From contig NZ_QZWZ01000013.1 in assembly GCF_003601975.1 (NCBI RefSeq), forward strand, positions 1 to 64,000: 64,000 nucleotides of DNA, read 5' to 3'. A model generated the notes under the pieces. That model saw nothing but the letters and a program-made list of their open reading frames with translations, did no database searches and was not told the DNA's origin. This DNA is from Mesorhizobium waimense (GTDB taxonomy: Bacteria > Pseudomonadota > Alphaproteobacteria > Rhizobiales > Rhizobiaceae). The position numbers were made by a program, and so were the translations under genes. Below, in pieces: positions 11,617-19,291 of the stretch; the stretch's first letter is position 1, and every line of letters starts with the position of its first letter.

Positions 11617-12489
11617 CTAGGCGAGCCATCCCAATGCCACCGCCACCAGCAGCACGACGCCGAGCACGCCGCGATAAATTACAAAGGGCCAGGCAGAGAA
11701 ACGCTCGAGGATGCTCATCAGGCCCCATATGGCAAAGAATGCGGAGATCGAGGCCAAGACGAGCCCGACGGCGAGCACCGACCAGCCATGGGCGTCGAGG
11801 TGGACCTTGTGGAGTTCCCACAACTCCTTGAGCCCGGCGAGCGCGATTGCCGGCAGTCCGAGCAGGAAGGAGAAACGCGCCGCCTCGGCCCGCTTGAAGC
11901 CAAGCCCGAGCGCGGCGGTCAGGGTCGATCCGGAGCGCGACACGCCCGGTATCAGGGCGCCGACCTGGGCGAGACCGACGAGCAGCGCGTCGGCCATGGA
12001 TGCTTCGCCGACGGTGCGCCGGTGGCGGGCTAACATCTCGGCCAGTGCCAGCAGGATCGCCATGCCGATGCAGGCCCAGCCGATGACGCTCAGGCTGCGC
12101 AGCGCCGAATTGCAGGCGTTGAGCGCACCCGACAGCGCGACGCCGGCAATGACGATCGGAATGGTGGCAAGCACGATCCACTGTGCCAAGCGGAAGTGCC
12201 GGTCGGCGAAATCGCGGCGTGTCAGGGCATCGAGCGAACCAAACAGAATATCCCTGACATCGCTCCAGAAATAGCTGACCACCGCCGCCAGGGCCGCAAG
12301 CTGCATGGCGGCAGAAAACGCGGAGCCCGGATCCTGCCAGCCGAGCACGGCCGGCACGATGCGCATATGCGCCGTGGATGAGATCGGCAGCAGTTCGGTG
12401 ATGCCTTGCACCACGCCGAGAAATGCCACCTTGGCATAGCCCAGACCGACGAAGCCGGTGTCCAGGCCTTGCGTGCAAATGTCCGCCAT
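11617..12489 (-). CDS. uppP: Undecaprenyl-diphosphate phosphatase
   Basis: Dephosphorylates undecaprenyl pyrophosphate to recycle the lipid carrier for peptidoglycan and polysaccharide synthesis; also gives bacitracin resistance. The integral membrane protein of 290 residues has the two BacA signatures: 'GVVQGITELLPISSTAHM' near residue 25 and 'ALIPGVSRSGSTLTAALG' near residue 180, with the conserved Glu and Arg/Ser residues present. At least seven hydrophobic segments are visible. Its ribosome site lies inside an 11-bp inverted repeat directly upstream, which may regulate translation. Confidence 0.95.
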   Translation of the reverse strand: MADICTQGLDTGFVGLGYAKVAFLGVVQGITELLPISSTAHMRIVPAVLGWQDPGSAFSAAMQLAALAAVVSYFWSDVRDILFGSLDALTRRDFADRHFRLAQWIVLATIPIVIAGVALSGALNACNSALRSLSVIGWACIGMAILLALAEMLARHRRTVGEASMADALLVGLAQVGALIPGVSRSGSTLTAALGLGFKRAEAARFSFLLGLPAIALAGLKELWELHKVHLDAHGWSVLAVGLVLASISAFFAIWGLMSILERFSAWPFVIYRGVLGVVLLVAVALGWLA

Positions 12490-12496
12490 GTCGATC

Positions 12497-12523
12497 CTTC
12501 CCAGGTGAGAGTCACTTGGGAAG
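12497..12523 (-). promoter_or_regulatory. Inverted repeat overlapping the uppP ribosome site
   Basis: The arms CTTCCCAGGTG (12497-12507) and CACTTGGGAAG (12513-12523) form an 11-bp stem with one G-U pair and a 5-nt loop. Read on the minus strand, the second arm contains GGAAGG, the uppP Shine-Dalgarno, eight bases before the ATG. Folding would hide the ribosome site. Confidence 0.55.
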
Positions 12524-12610
12524 CGCCGCTTCTGGCTTATCCCGGCTGAGGCATAGCTTCGCGATCCGGGGAATCCAATTTACGGATTTGTAATGTGCGC
12601 CCGAACCGGC

Positions 12611-12660
12611 TTGACAAGTTTCGTGTTAATATTACTCTTCGCTAACCTTACGATGTAAGG
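12611..12660 (+). promoter_or_regulatory. Putative promoter and palindromic operator of the GNAT-like gene
   Basis: TTGACA at 12611-12616 is a consensus -35; TACTCT at 12633-12638 (16-bp spacer) is a possible -10. Directly after it CCTTAC-GAT-GTAAGG (12646-12660) is a perfect 6+3+6 palindrome at the expected transcription start, a typical repressor site geometry. It lies 19 bp ahead of the start codon at 12680. Confidence 0.45.
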
Positions 12661-12679
12661 CCTATGCTGGGAGGAACCG

Positions 12680-13594
12680 ATGTCGACCGCCGCTCTGTCC
12701 GAATTGCAACCCGTCGTCTTGCGCGAACCGCATCAGCCCGCCATTGCAATGGAGGATGTCTCGCTCGACTTCAGCCGCGCCATCGAACGCGCCGAGGTCA
12801 ATGCCTGGCGCGACGTCTATGCCGCGGTGCCTGCCGATTTCGCCGCGCGCCGGGGGCTGTCGCTCGCCGGGGAAGGCGATCTCGTCTGGACCACCTGCAC
12901 GACGATCCCGTTCATCCATTTCAACTGCGTGAAGAATCTCGGCGTCGAGCGCCCGGCCACCGAAAGCCAGCTCGACGCGCTCCTGGCGCATTACCGCGAG
13001 GCCGGCATTGCGAGGCCTTGGTTCTATGCCAATCCGCACGCCGAGCCTTCGGCACTCAGATGCTGGCTGGAGGCGCGCGGGCTGCAGCGCCAGAGCGGCT
13101 GGGAACGGATTTTTCGCGATGAGACACCGTTGCCTTTCGAACCGCTGTTCCCGACCGATGAGCATGCAGTCGAACGGGTAACGGCGGCAACGGCGGAGGA
13201 ATGGGCTGGTTTCATCGACAGCCGGTATCGGTTGCCGACCTCACCCTGGTTGCTGGCGCTGGTCGGTCGGCCGGGTTGGTATCATTACATGCTGAAGCGG
13301 GACGGTGGGGTAGTGGCGGTGCGTTCGCTGTTTATCGGCGTCGACGGTACGGCCTGGAGCGGCATCGACGCGCCGGTGCCGGGCATCATGGCGCCGAGCT
13401 TCGATCTCGACGCGCTGCTTGGCGAAGCGATGGTTCGCGACGGCATTGCCGCCGGCGCGAAACTATTTGTCGCCGACATCGAGGCGCCGCACCCCGACCG
13501 CGACGGACCGGCCTATCGCAACTATGCGCGCCTCGGCTTCAAGCTTGCCTATTTCCGCAGCCATTACAGCTATTTGCCGGCCAATTCCGGGTGA
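12680..13594 (+). CDS. GNAT-fold acetyltransferase-like protein
   Basis: 304 residues, soluble. The C-terminal half reads like a degenerate GNAT domain: 'DGGVVAVRSLFIGVDGTAW' (central strands), then a segment that replaces the usual acetyl-CoA loop, and 'YRNYARLGFKLAYFRSHY', which resembles the terminal 'FYxxxGF' element of GNAT enzymes. The N-terminal half shows similar strand patterns ('ARPWFYANPH', 'LRCWLEARGL'), so it may be a tandem GNAT. No substrate can be named. The gene has a good -35 and a palindromic operator upstream and ends one base from the convergent small gene at 13596-13808. Confidence 0.6.
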   Translation: MSTAALSELQPVVLREPHQPAIAMEDVSLDFSRAIERAEVNAWRDVYAAVPADFAARRGLSLAGEGDLVWTTCTTIPFIHFNCVKNLGVERPATESQLDALLAHYREAGIARPWFYANPHAEPSALRCWLEARGLQRQSGWERIFRDETPLPFEPLFPTDEHAVERVTAATAEEWAGFIDSRYRLPTSPWLLALVGRPGWYHYMLKRDGGVVAVRSLFIGVDGTAWSGIDAPVPGIMAPSFDLDALLGEAMVRDGIAAGAKLFVADIEAPHPDRDGPAYRNYARLGFKLAYFRSHYSYLPANSG

Positions 13595-13595
13595 C

Positions 13596-13808
13596 CTATC
13601 CAAGCAACCATTGCTGCAGGCAGGTCCTGGCCACGACATGCGCCGGCGGCAGGATCGGCTGATCGGCGGACGCGTCTTCGGCGGTGCGCCCGCGGGCCCT
13701 TTCGAGCAGCATGCGAAGCTCCGCCGGCTGCACGCGGTCACGCTCCATCACGAGCCGGACCATCGGGTCGTTCAATAGCTCGTCCAGGGTGTTGATGCTG
13801 TCGCTCAT
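13596..13808 (-). CDS. Small conserved hypothetical protein (70 aa)
   Basis: A 70-residue acidic-to-basic helical peptide beginning 'MSDSINTLDELLNDPMVRLV' with a central Arg/Glu-rich helix ('RDRVQPAELRMLLERARGR'). I do not recognise the family. The start at 13808 gives a compact, charge-patterned protein; the longer frame to 13940 reads through the upstream region and adds a low-quality extension. Tail-to-tail with the GNAT-like gene. Confidence 0.6.
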   Translation of the reverse strand: MSDSINTLDELLNDPMVRLVMERDRVQPAELRMLLERARGRTAEDASADQPILPPAHVVARTCLQQWLLG

Positions 13809-13958
13809 CCGTCGCCTCCTCGAATACCGACCCGCAGCCGATAGATAGGCAGGCAATGATGGCTCGCCAATGACGCTTTGCCGGCTATCTCGTGGTTTCG
13901 GATTAAATTCTGTTAACGCCAGCTCCCACCCTTGTCCCACAGTGGGAGGAGGGAAAAC

Positions 13959-14357
13959 CTAGTTCGGCGGCGGCGCGCCTTCATAGCGCGGCAGGCCGTC
14001 GTCGAGCTGCACCCAGGGCTGCCTGGAGGCCGTCCAGATATGCATCTGCGGCTTGAACACGGACGGGTCATCAAGTGAGCCAGTCGTGATGCCGATGATG
14101 CCGGCGGAATCCCGCCGCGAAAACATTGTCGTGCCGCAGGCCGCGCAGAAGCCGCGCTTGAGGTCCGGCGAAGTGTTGACCGTCGCCACCGGTCCGTCGA
14201 CGGTCACGTCGTCGATGCGGAACAGCACGCGCGCGTTGAAGGCCGCGCCGATCACCTTCTGGCAGAGCCGGCAGTGGCAGACACGCTCGTTGATCGGCGC
14301 CGCCTGCGCGCGGTAACGGACCGCTCCGCACAGGCACCCGCCCTCATATCTTGCCAT
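13959..14357 (-). CDS. GFA family protein (Zn-binding, glutathione-dependent formaldehyde-activating-like)
   Basis: A 132-residue protein of the GFA/Mss4-like fold. Zinc ligands are visible as 'GGCLCGAVRY', 'CHCRLCQK' and 'GFCAACGTTMF', the full C-x-C, C-x-C-x-x-C and C-x-x-C set. The family's namesake joins glutathione to formaldehyde, but most members have no proven reaction. Start at 14357 chosen because GGAG lies six bases upstream and the conserved 'YEGGCLCG' follows at once. Divergent from the oxygenase gene at 14553. Confidence 0.9.
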   Translation of the reverse strand: MARYEGGCLCGAVRYRAQAAPINERVCHCRLCQKVIGAAFNARVLFRIDDVTVDGPVATVNTSPDLKRGFCAACGTTMFSRRDSAGIIGITTGSLDDPSVFKPQMHIWTASRQPWVQLDDGLPRYEGAPPPN

Positions 14358-14552
14358 CGCCAGCTCCATGCCTTCAAGGATTTGGCGGCACGGTAGCGGC
14401 GAGGAGTGCAGCGTCAATTCAAAAGCTTTGATGGCATCATCGGTTGCGGTGATGTTGTTGTTTGCCATTGGCCCAATGACGGAGGGCGGCATGGGATTGA
14501 CAGAAGGGCGACCCCCGCGCCGGCTTGCTGCCGGCAGCACGGGAGGCAAGCC

Positions 14553-15578
14553 ATGGCGCGGGACATCGAAACCATCGGGATTGCCGCCTTGTTCGGGCCA
14601 CCCTCGCTCGCCCGCGAGCGCACCGATGCCAGGATCATGGCCGCCGCTTCGGGCATCGGCTTCATGGCGGCCCGCGATTTCCCCGGCGACGACTGGCTGA
14701 CGCCGCAGAAACGGGCGCGCCTGCTCGAGATATTCTCCCTGCCCGAGGCCGAGAAACAAAAACTGCTGCGCTGGAATTTCGACCGGACGAAGAAGAACGT
14801 CTATCGCGGATGGTTCCCGCTGCAGCCGACAGCCGCCTCCTACAAGGAAGGCATCGACATGGGACCAGACCGTGCACATGCGCGTACGACCAGTTCCGAC
14901 GATCCGCTTTGCGAGCCGACGCCCTTGCCCGCCGAACAGGCGCTACCGGGCTGGCGCGCGGCCACTGCCAGCTACTACCTGGCGATGGAAGCGGTGGGCA
15001 ACGCGCTGATGCGTTCGGTCGCGCGCGGACTCGATCTGCCGGAAACGATCTTCGACGCCGATTTCGAAGGCGGCATCTCGACCCTGCGGCTGATCCGCTA
15101 CCCGCTGCGCGACGCCAATAGCGGCATCGATACAAGCGGACCGGAGTTTTCGGTGATCCACAAGGGCGAGACCCGCAGCATCATCGGGCGCGAGCATGCC
15201 GATTCCGGTTTCGTCACCCTGCTGGCGCAAGACGGCGTCGAGGGCCTGCAGGCGAAGAACCTTGCCGGCGAATGGATCGACGTGCCGCCCGCCGACGGCA
15301 CGCTGGCGGTCAATTTCGGCCAATTGCTTGAGCGCTGGACCGGCGGCCGCGTCCGGGCGACACGGCACCGGGTGATTGCGCCGAAGACAGCGCGCTACTC
15401 GATCCCGTTCTTCTACGAGCCGCGTGTCGATGCCGAGATCGCGTCGCTGCCGCTGGGTGGCGCAGCCCCTTTCGAACCGTTTCTCTATGGCGACTATCTC
15501 TGGGAAGCAGCGACGAACTTCGTCGAGATGAGCGGCATCAAGCATCTGAGAGAGCCGCGCCGCGCCAAGGCTTCATGA
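14553..15578 (+). CDS. 2-oxoglutarate/Fe(II)-dependent oxygenase, isopenicillin N synthase-like
   Basis: A 341-residue non-haem iron oxygenase. The iron-binding H-x-D is in 'GREHADSGFVTLLAQD', the distal His in 'RVRATRHRVIAP', and the 2-oxoglutarate R-x-S in 'ARYSIPFFYEP'. The N-terminal 'DIN'-type region of the IPNS family (DIOX_N) is present. Substrate unknown; bacterial relatives hydroxylate small molecules or gibberellin-like compounds, and nothing in the neighbourhood decides. The ATG at 14553 is supported by GGGAGG six bases upstream. Confidence 0.88.
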   Translation: MARDIETIGIAALFGPPSLARERTDARIMAAASGIGFMAARDFPGDDWLTPQKRARLLEIFSLPEAEKQKLLRWNFDRTKKNVYRGWFPLQPTAASYKEGIDMGPDRAHARTTSSDDPLCEPTPLPAEQALPGWRAATASYYLAMEAVGNALMRSVARGLDLPETIFDADFEGGISTLRLIRYPLRDANSGIDTSGPEFSVIHKGETRSIIGREHADSGFVTLLAQDGVEGLQAKNLAGEWIDVPPADGTLAVNFGQLLERWTGGRVRATRHRVIAPKTARYSIPFFYEPRVDAEIASLPLGGAAPFEPFLYGDYLWEAATNFVEMSGIKHLREPRRAKAS

Positions 15579-15585
15579 AAGCTTT

Positions 15586-15613
15586 GCGGCCGCCTCGGGA
15601 GAGACGGCCGCAG
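15586..15613. terminator. Stem-loop between convergent genes
   Basis: TGCGGCCG (15586-15593) and CGGCCGCA (15606-15613) form an 8-bp perfect stem with a 12-nt loop between the ends of the oxygenase and alpha/beta hydrolase genes. There is no clear T tract, so it is only a possible bidirectional terminator. Confidence 0.4.
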
Positions 15614-15638
15614 TCAGGCATTTATACCAAACGGCAAA

Positions 15639-16595
15639 TTACTTCGTTTCGCTGACGACTTCGTCCCAGCTCTTCACCTTGGTCTCGCCATTGAGGAAGG
15701 GCAGCGCGGTGGCTGTCAGATCCGGGGCGAAGAAGACGTCGTAGTGGGTGCGGTTGGGCAGGATGGCCAGGCGGTTCTGCGACAGGTTCTCGCGCATCCA
15801 GCCGGCATCCTTCAACCCGCCGCCGAGCATCTGGTAGAACTTGATCTCGTGCTCGGGCCGGTACATGTCGCTGTCGCCATAGACCAGCATGACCGGCATC
15901 TTGAGCTTGGCCACATCGGCGGAATAATCATAGTCCTTGCGCATATAGGTGCCGAGCGTGTCGAGCAGTTTTGGGAAATCCTGAGGACGCGGCGCCACCG
16001 CCACATAGGATTTGTACATCGGCGTGTCCTTCATGAATTCGGCCGCCGCGGCACTGACCTGCGCCTGCTGGCCGCGCATCTCGGCATAGAAGCCGTCGGC
16101 GGCATAGCCGGCCGAAACGAGGACGAGACGGCGCACCGCTTCGGGGTGCTGGACGGCCATGCGGAAGGCGACGCCGCCGCCCAGCGAATAACCCAGGACG
16201 TCGACCTTGTCGTAACCCAGCGCCTTGACGATCGCCGCCATATCGTCGCCCATAGCCTGCAGGCCAAAGGGCCGGTCGCCGAGCGCGGTGCGGCCATGGC
16301 CCTGCAGGTCGACGGCGATGACGGTGCGGTTTTCGGCTAACCTGGGCAGGATCGGCGCGAACATGTCCGTGGTGCCGAGACCGCCATGCAGCACAAGCAG
16401 CGGCTCGCCCTTGCCATAGATGGCGTAATAATAGTTCAGGCCGTCGATCGGCAGCAGGCCGGACTTGTCGGGCTTCGGCAGTGATTTCGTCTCGGTGGTC
16501 ATGGCAGGGTTGGTCTCCTCTGCATTGGCTTGGCACGGCGCGGCGAACAGGGCCGCAGCTGGAGCAAGAATGGCGAAAGATATTGATCTGAACAT
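15639..16595 (-). CDS. Exported alpha/beta hydrolase
   Basis: 318 residues. A signal peptide ('FAILAPAAALFAAPCQANA') precedes an alpha/beta-hydrolase domain with 'LLVLHGGLGTTDMF' (oxyanion loop), nucleophile elbow 'VLGYSLGGGVAFRMA' (G-x-S-x-G), and C-terminal His in 'LPNRTHYDVFF'; the acid is probably in 'VMLVYGDSDMYRP'. Expected to be a periplasmic esterase or lipase-like enzyme; substrate unknown. The start at 16595 follows GGAGGAG. It is 27 bp from the upstream AHSA1-family gene on the same strand, so the two are probably cotranscribed. Confidence 0.9.
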   Translation of the reverse strand: MFRSISFAILAPAAALFAAPCQANAEETNPAMTTETKSLPKPDKSGLLPIDGLNYYYAIYGKGEPLLVLHGGLGTTDMFAPILPRLAENRTVIAVDLQGHGRTALGDRPFGLQAMGDDMAAIVKALGYDKVDVLGYSLGGGVAFRMAVQHPEAVRRLVLVSAGYAADGFYAEMRGQQAQVSAAAAEFMKDTPMYKSYVAVAPRPQDFPKLLDTLGTYMRKDYDYSADVAKLKMPVMLVYGDSDMYRPEHEIKFYQMLGGGLKDAGWMRENLSQNRLAILPNRTHYDVFFAPDLTATALPFLNGETKVKSWDEVVSETK

Positions 16596-16621
16596 GCTGA
16601 TCTCCTCCGGTCGCGCCGCTG

Positions 16622-17107
16622 TCAAAGTGTCTTGGCGAGTTCTTCAAGCTGCTCGGTGCACTGGCCCCAGCCCTCGTGAAAACCCATCTTTTCGTGCTGT
16701 TCGCGATCGGCGACGCTCCAGTGCCTGACCCGCGCGATGTAGCGGGTCTTGCCGTTGCCTTCGTCCTCCAAGGTCAGCACGCCGGTCATGAACGGTTTTT
16801 CGGACGGCTCCCACGCCTTGGTGTAGGCGTCGGTGAAAATGATCTTCTCGTCCGGAACGACTTCGAGGAAGACACCGGGATTGGGAAATTCATTGCCGTC
16901 GGGACCGGCCATGACGACCAGGCTGTTACCTCCGGTGCGCACGTCCATTTCGGCGCGCGGCGTCGTCCACGGCTTCGGCGCGAACCACTGCGTCACAAGC
17001 TTGTTGTCGGTCCAGCAGCGAAAGACGTTCTTGCGCGGCGCATCGATGATGCGGGCGAGCACCAGTTCGCGGTCATTGGCGGGGGCGATGTCGAGCTTGG
17101 TGGTCAT
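16622..17107 (-). CDS. SRPBCC / AHSA1 (activator of Hsp90 ATPase-like) domain protein
   Basis: 161 residues with the START-like AHSA1 fold: 'LVLARIIDAPRKNVFRCWTD' opens the domain and 'GFHEGWGQCTEQLEELAKTL' is the typical terminal helix. These proteins bind small hydrophobic ligands; many bacterial copies accompany ArsR-type regulators, but none is here. First gene of a two-gene unit with the exported alpha/beta hydrolase. GAGGAG lies just upstream of the ATG. Confidence 0.88.
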   Translation of the reverse strand: MTTKLDIAPANDRELVLARIIDAPRKNVFRCWTDNKLVTQWFAPKPWTTPRAEMDVRTGGNSLVVMAGPDGNEFPNPGVFLEVVPDEKIIFTDAYTKAWEPSEKPFMTGVLTLEDEGNGKTRYIARVRHWSVADREQHEKMGFHEGWGQCTEQLEELAKTL

Positions 17108-17244
17108 GGGGTCTCCTCGGTTTGTCTGAATTGCGGTTCCGCTTCAAAGACGGGTGAGCGCAGCGCGGGCCGACATTGTTCGCGAAAAAAATCACAGGAG
17201 GGTGACGGGAACGGCCTGACGTCGGCCGGCTGGTCAAACGGGAG

Positions 17245-17493
17245 CTAGTGGCGCTTGGCCTGGACCAGATAGGCGTCGATCTCGGTTTCGCCGAGCCATT
17301 TGGCCGCTTCCAGCCGGTGCAGGCCTTCGACAAGGATGTGGCGCTTGCCGTCATGGCGCACCTGGATCGGCATCTTCATGCCGTTTTCCAGAATGTCCTC
17401 GGCCAGATGACGGACGGTCTCGGGATGCAGCGTCTTCTTGCGCGCGGTCGGCACGTAGATGTCGTCGACCTTGACCTTCTGGACTCTCAGCAT
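17245..17493 (-). CDS. ParB/sulfiredoxin-like N-terminal domain mini-protein (82 aa)
   Basis: 82 residues forming only a ParB/Srx-type nuclease-fold domain: 'VDDIYVPTARKKTLHPETVR' and 'GMKMPIQVRHDGKRHILVEG' followed by 'LHRLEAAKWLGETEIDAYLV'. The 'GLHRLEAAK' segment corresponds to the G-x-R-R-x-x-A nucleotide-binding box II of ParB. There is no helix-turn-helix, so it is not a centromere-binding ParB. Family members act as nucleotide-binding modules in plasmid, phage and modification systems. Start at 17493 follows GGGAG. Confidence 0.8.
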   Translation of the reverse strand: MLRVQKVKVDDIYVPTARKKTLHPETVRHLAEDILENGMKMPIQVRHDGKRHILVEGLHRLEAAKWLGETEIDAYLVQAKRH

Positions 17494-17649
17494 GTCGGCT
17501 CCCAGGTGCGGAAAACACCGCCTTGCCTGAGATAGTCGGTTTGGCGAGAGCGGCCAAGGGTGGCCCCAGCGATTGCTGGCCCGATTGTTTCCATTTGACG
17601 CTTGGCCGGCAGATCGCCGAAATGGCGGCCTGTCACGTTTGCGGTGTTC

Positions 17650-19290
17650 ATGACCCATCTGCCGACCGAATTCCCCGATTTCGGACTGACGCCGCAGCAG
17701 CGCAGGCAAGCGGTGCGCACGCATTATTACGAATTGCCGGGGATGGACGGCGAGCGCGGCGAGATCTGGTGCTACACGGATCGCTTTTGCTACCGCCCGA
17801 GCGAGACGGTGGCTCTGCATGTCAGTGCGACAGCTTCCATATTCCGCCTCGCGATCACACGCGACGGCTGCACCGAGATAAAGGTGTTCGAAAAAGCCGG
17901 CATCGCGGCGCGCTGGCAGGACACGCCGGACCAATGCTCGGTCGAGGGCTGCGGCTGGGACGCGTCGTTCGAGTTTCGCATCGGCGACGACTGGCCGTCC
18001 GGCGCCTATCGCATCACGCTTGAAGCGGACGGCCGCGACGGCAAGCCGATCCACTGCTACCATCTCTTTATCGTCGCTCCGCAGCCCGGCAAAAAGCCCG
18101 GCCGTGTGCTGCAGGTGGCTGCGACGGGCACTTGGCTCGCTTACAACACCTGGGGCGGTTCCAATCACTATGAAGGCATCACCGGCGCGAACCGCGACCA
18201 ATATGCGCGCATGGTATCGACGCAGCGGCCCTGGTGCCGCGGCTTCGTCGTGCTACCGAAAGATGCGCCGCGCGTGCCGCTCGAAGTCGCGGTGCCGCCG
18301 AAGACCGTGCCACGTTACCCGCATATGGAATGGGCTTTTGCCACCGGCCATTCGAAGAAATACGCATCTTCGGGCTGGGCGAGCTACGACAGCCATTTCT
18401 TGCGCTTTGCCGAGCGCGCCGGCTATGGTGTCGATCTCGCCAGTCAGCACGAATTGCATTTTTCGCCCGAGATTCTCGACGGCTACGATTGCGTCGCCTT
18501 TGTCGGCCACGATGAATACTGGACCTGGGAGATGCGCGACGCCGTCGATGCCTATGTCGAGCGAGGAGGCTACGCGGCGCGTTTCGCCGGCAATTTCATG
18601 TGGCAGACAAGGCTGGAAGACGACGGCCGCCGGCAGGTCTGCTACAAGTATAAGGCCCGCGCCGAAGACCCCGCCTATCGCGGCGGCGACGTCACCCGCG
18701 CCACCAATTCGTGGGAAGCACCGGAGATCGGCCGGCCGGGTGCCGCCACTTTCGGCCTCAACGCGACGAGGGGCGTCTATGCCGGCTGGGGCGGCTGCGC
18801 GCCGCGCGGCGTGCGCGGGTTTCCGGTCTACCGTCCCGAGCACTGGGCGTTTACCGGCACCGGCATCTACTATGGCGACGTGCTCGGCGCCGACAGCCAT
18901 ATCTATGGCTATGAGGTCGACGGGCTCGACTTCGAGATCCGCGGCGGCCTGCCCTACCCCACTGCAACCAGCGGCGCGCCGGATGGACTGCAGGTGCTGG
19001 CGGTCGGCATGGCATCCCAAGTCGAGGAAAGCGCCGACGTTCCGCTCAAGGACCAGTTCCTTGGCGACGAGGATGGCCGTTTCACCGCCGAGACCCTCTT
19101 CGGCGAGCCGAGCGACGCCAATCTCGACAAGGTCAAGCGCGGCAGCGGCATGATCGTCAATTTCCCTCGCGGCAAGGGCGAAGTCTTCCACGCCGGAAGC
19201 TGTGAATGGGTTGCCGGCCTGCTAAGGCAGGACGCGATGGTCGAGTGCGTGACCAAAAATGTCCTCGACCGCTATCTCGGAAAGTCCTGA
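17650..19290 (+). CDS. N,N-dimethylformamidase large-subunit-like protein
   Basis: 546 residues from the ATG at 17650, matching the C-terminal domain of the DMFase beta subunit (DMFA2_C-like). Landmarks include 'ATGTWLAYNTWGGSNHYEG' and 'DCVAFVGHDEYWTWEMRDAV', rich in Tyr/His/Glu that would hold the mononuclear iron of DMFase. The known enzyme hydrolyses N,N-dimethylformamide to dimethylamine and formate. The small subunit is not present nearby and the N-terminal part is shorter than in DMFase, so a different amide substrate is likely. First gene of a five-gene operon; the next ATG is one base after its stop. Confidence 0.8.
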   Translation: MTHLPTEFPDFGLTPQQRRQAVRTHYYELPGMDGERGEIWCYTDRFCYRPSETVALHVSATASIFRLAITRDGCTEIKVFEKAGIAARWQDTPDQCSVEGCGWDASFEFRIGDDWPSGAYRITLEADGRDGKPIHCYHLFIVAPQPGKKPGRVLQVAATGTWLAYNTWGGSNHYEGITGANRDQYARMVSTQRPWCRGFVVLPKDAPRVPLEVAVPPKTVPRYPHMEWAFATGHSKKYASSGWASYDSHFLRFAERAGYGVDLASQHELHFSPEILDGYDCVAFVGHDEYWTWEMRDAVDAYVERGGYAARFAGNFMWQTRLEDDGRRQVCYKYKARAEDPAYRGGDVTRATNSWEAPEIGRPGAATFGLNATRGVYAGWGGCAPRGVRGFPVYRPEHWAFTGTGIYYGDVLGADSHIYGYEVDGLDFEIRGGLPYPTATSGAPDGLQVLAVGMASQVEESADVPLKDQFLGDEDGRFTAETLFGEPSDANLDKVKRGSGMIVNFPRGKGEVFHAGSCEWVAGLLRQDAMVECVTKNVLDRYLGKS

Positions 19291-19291
19291 C

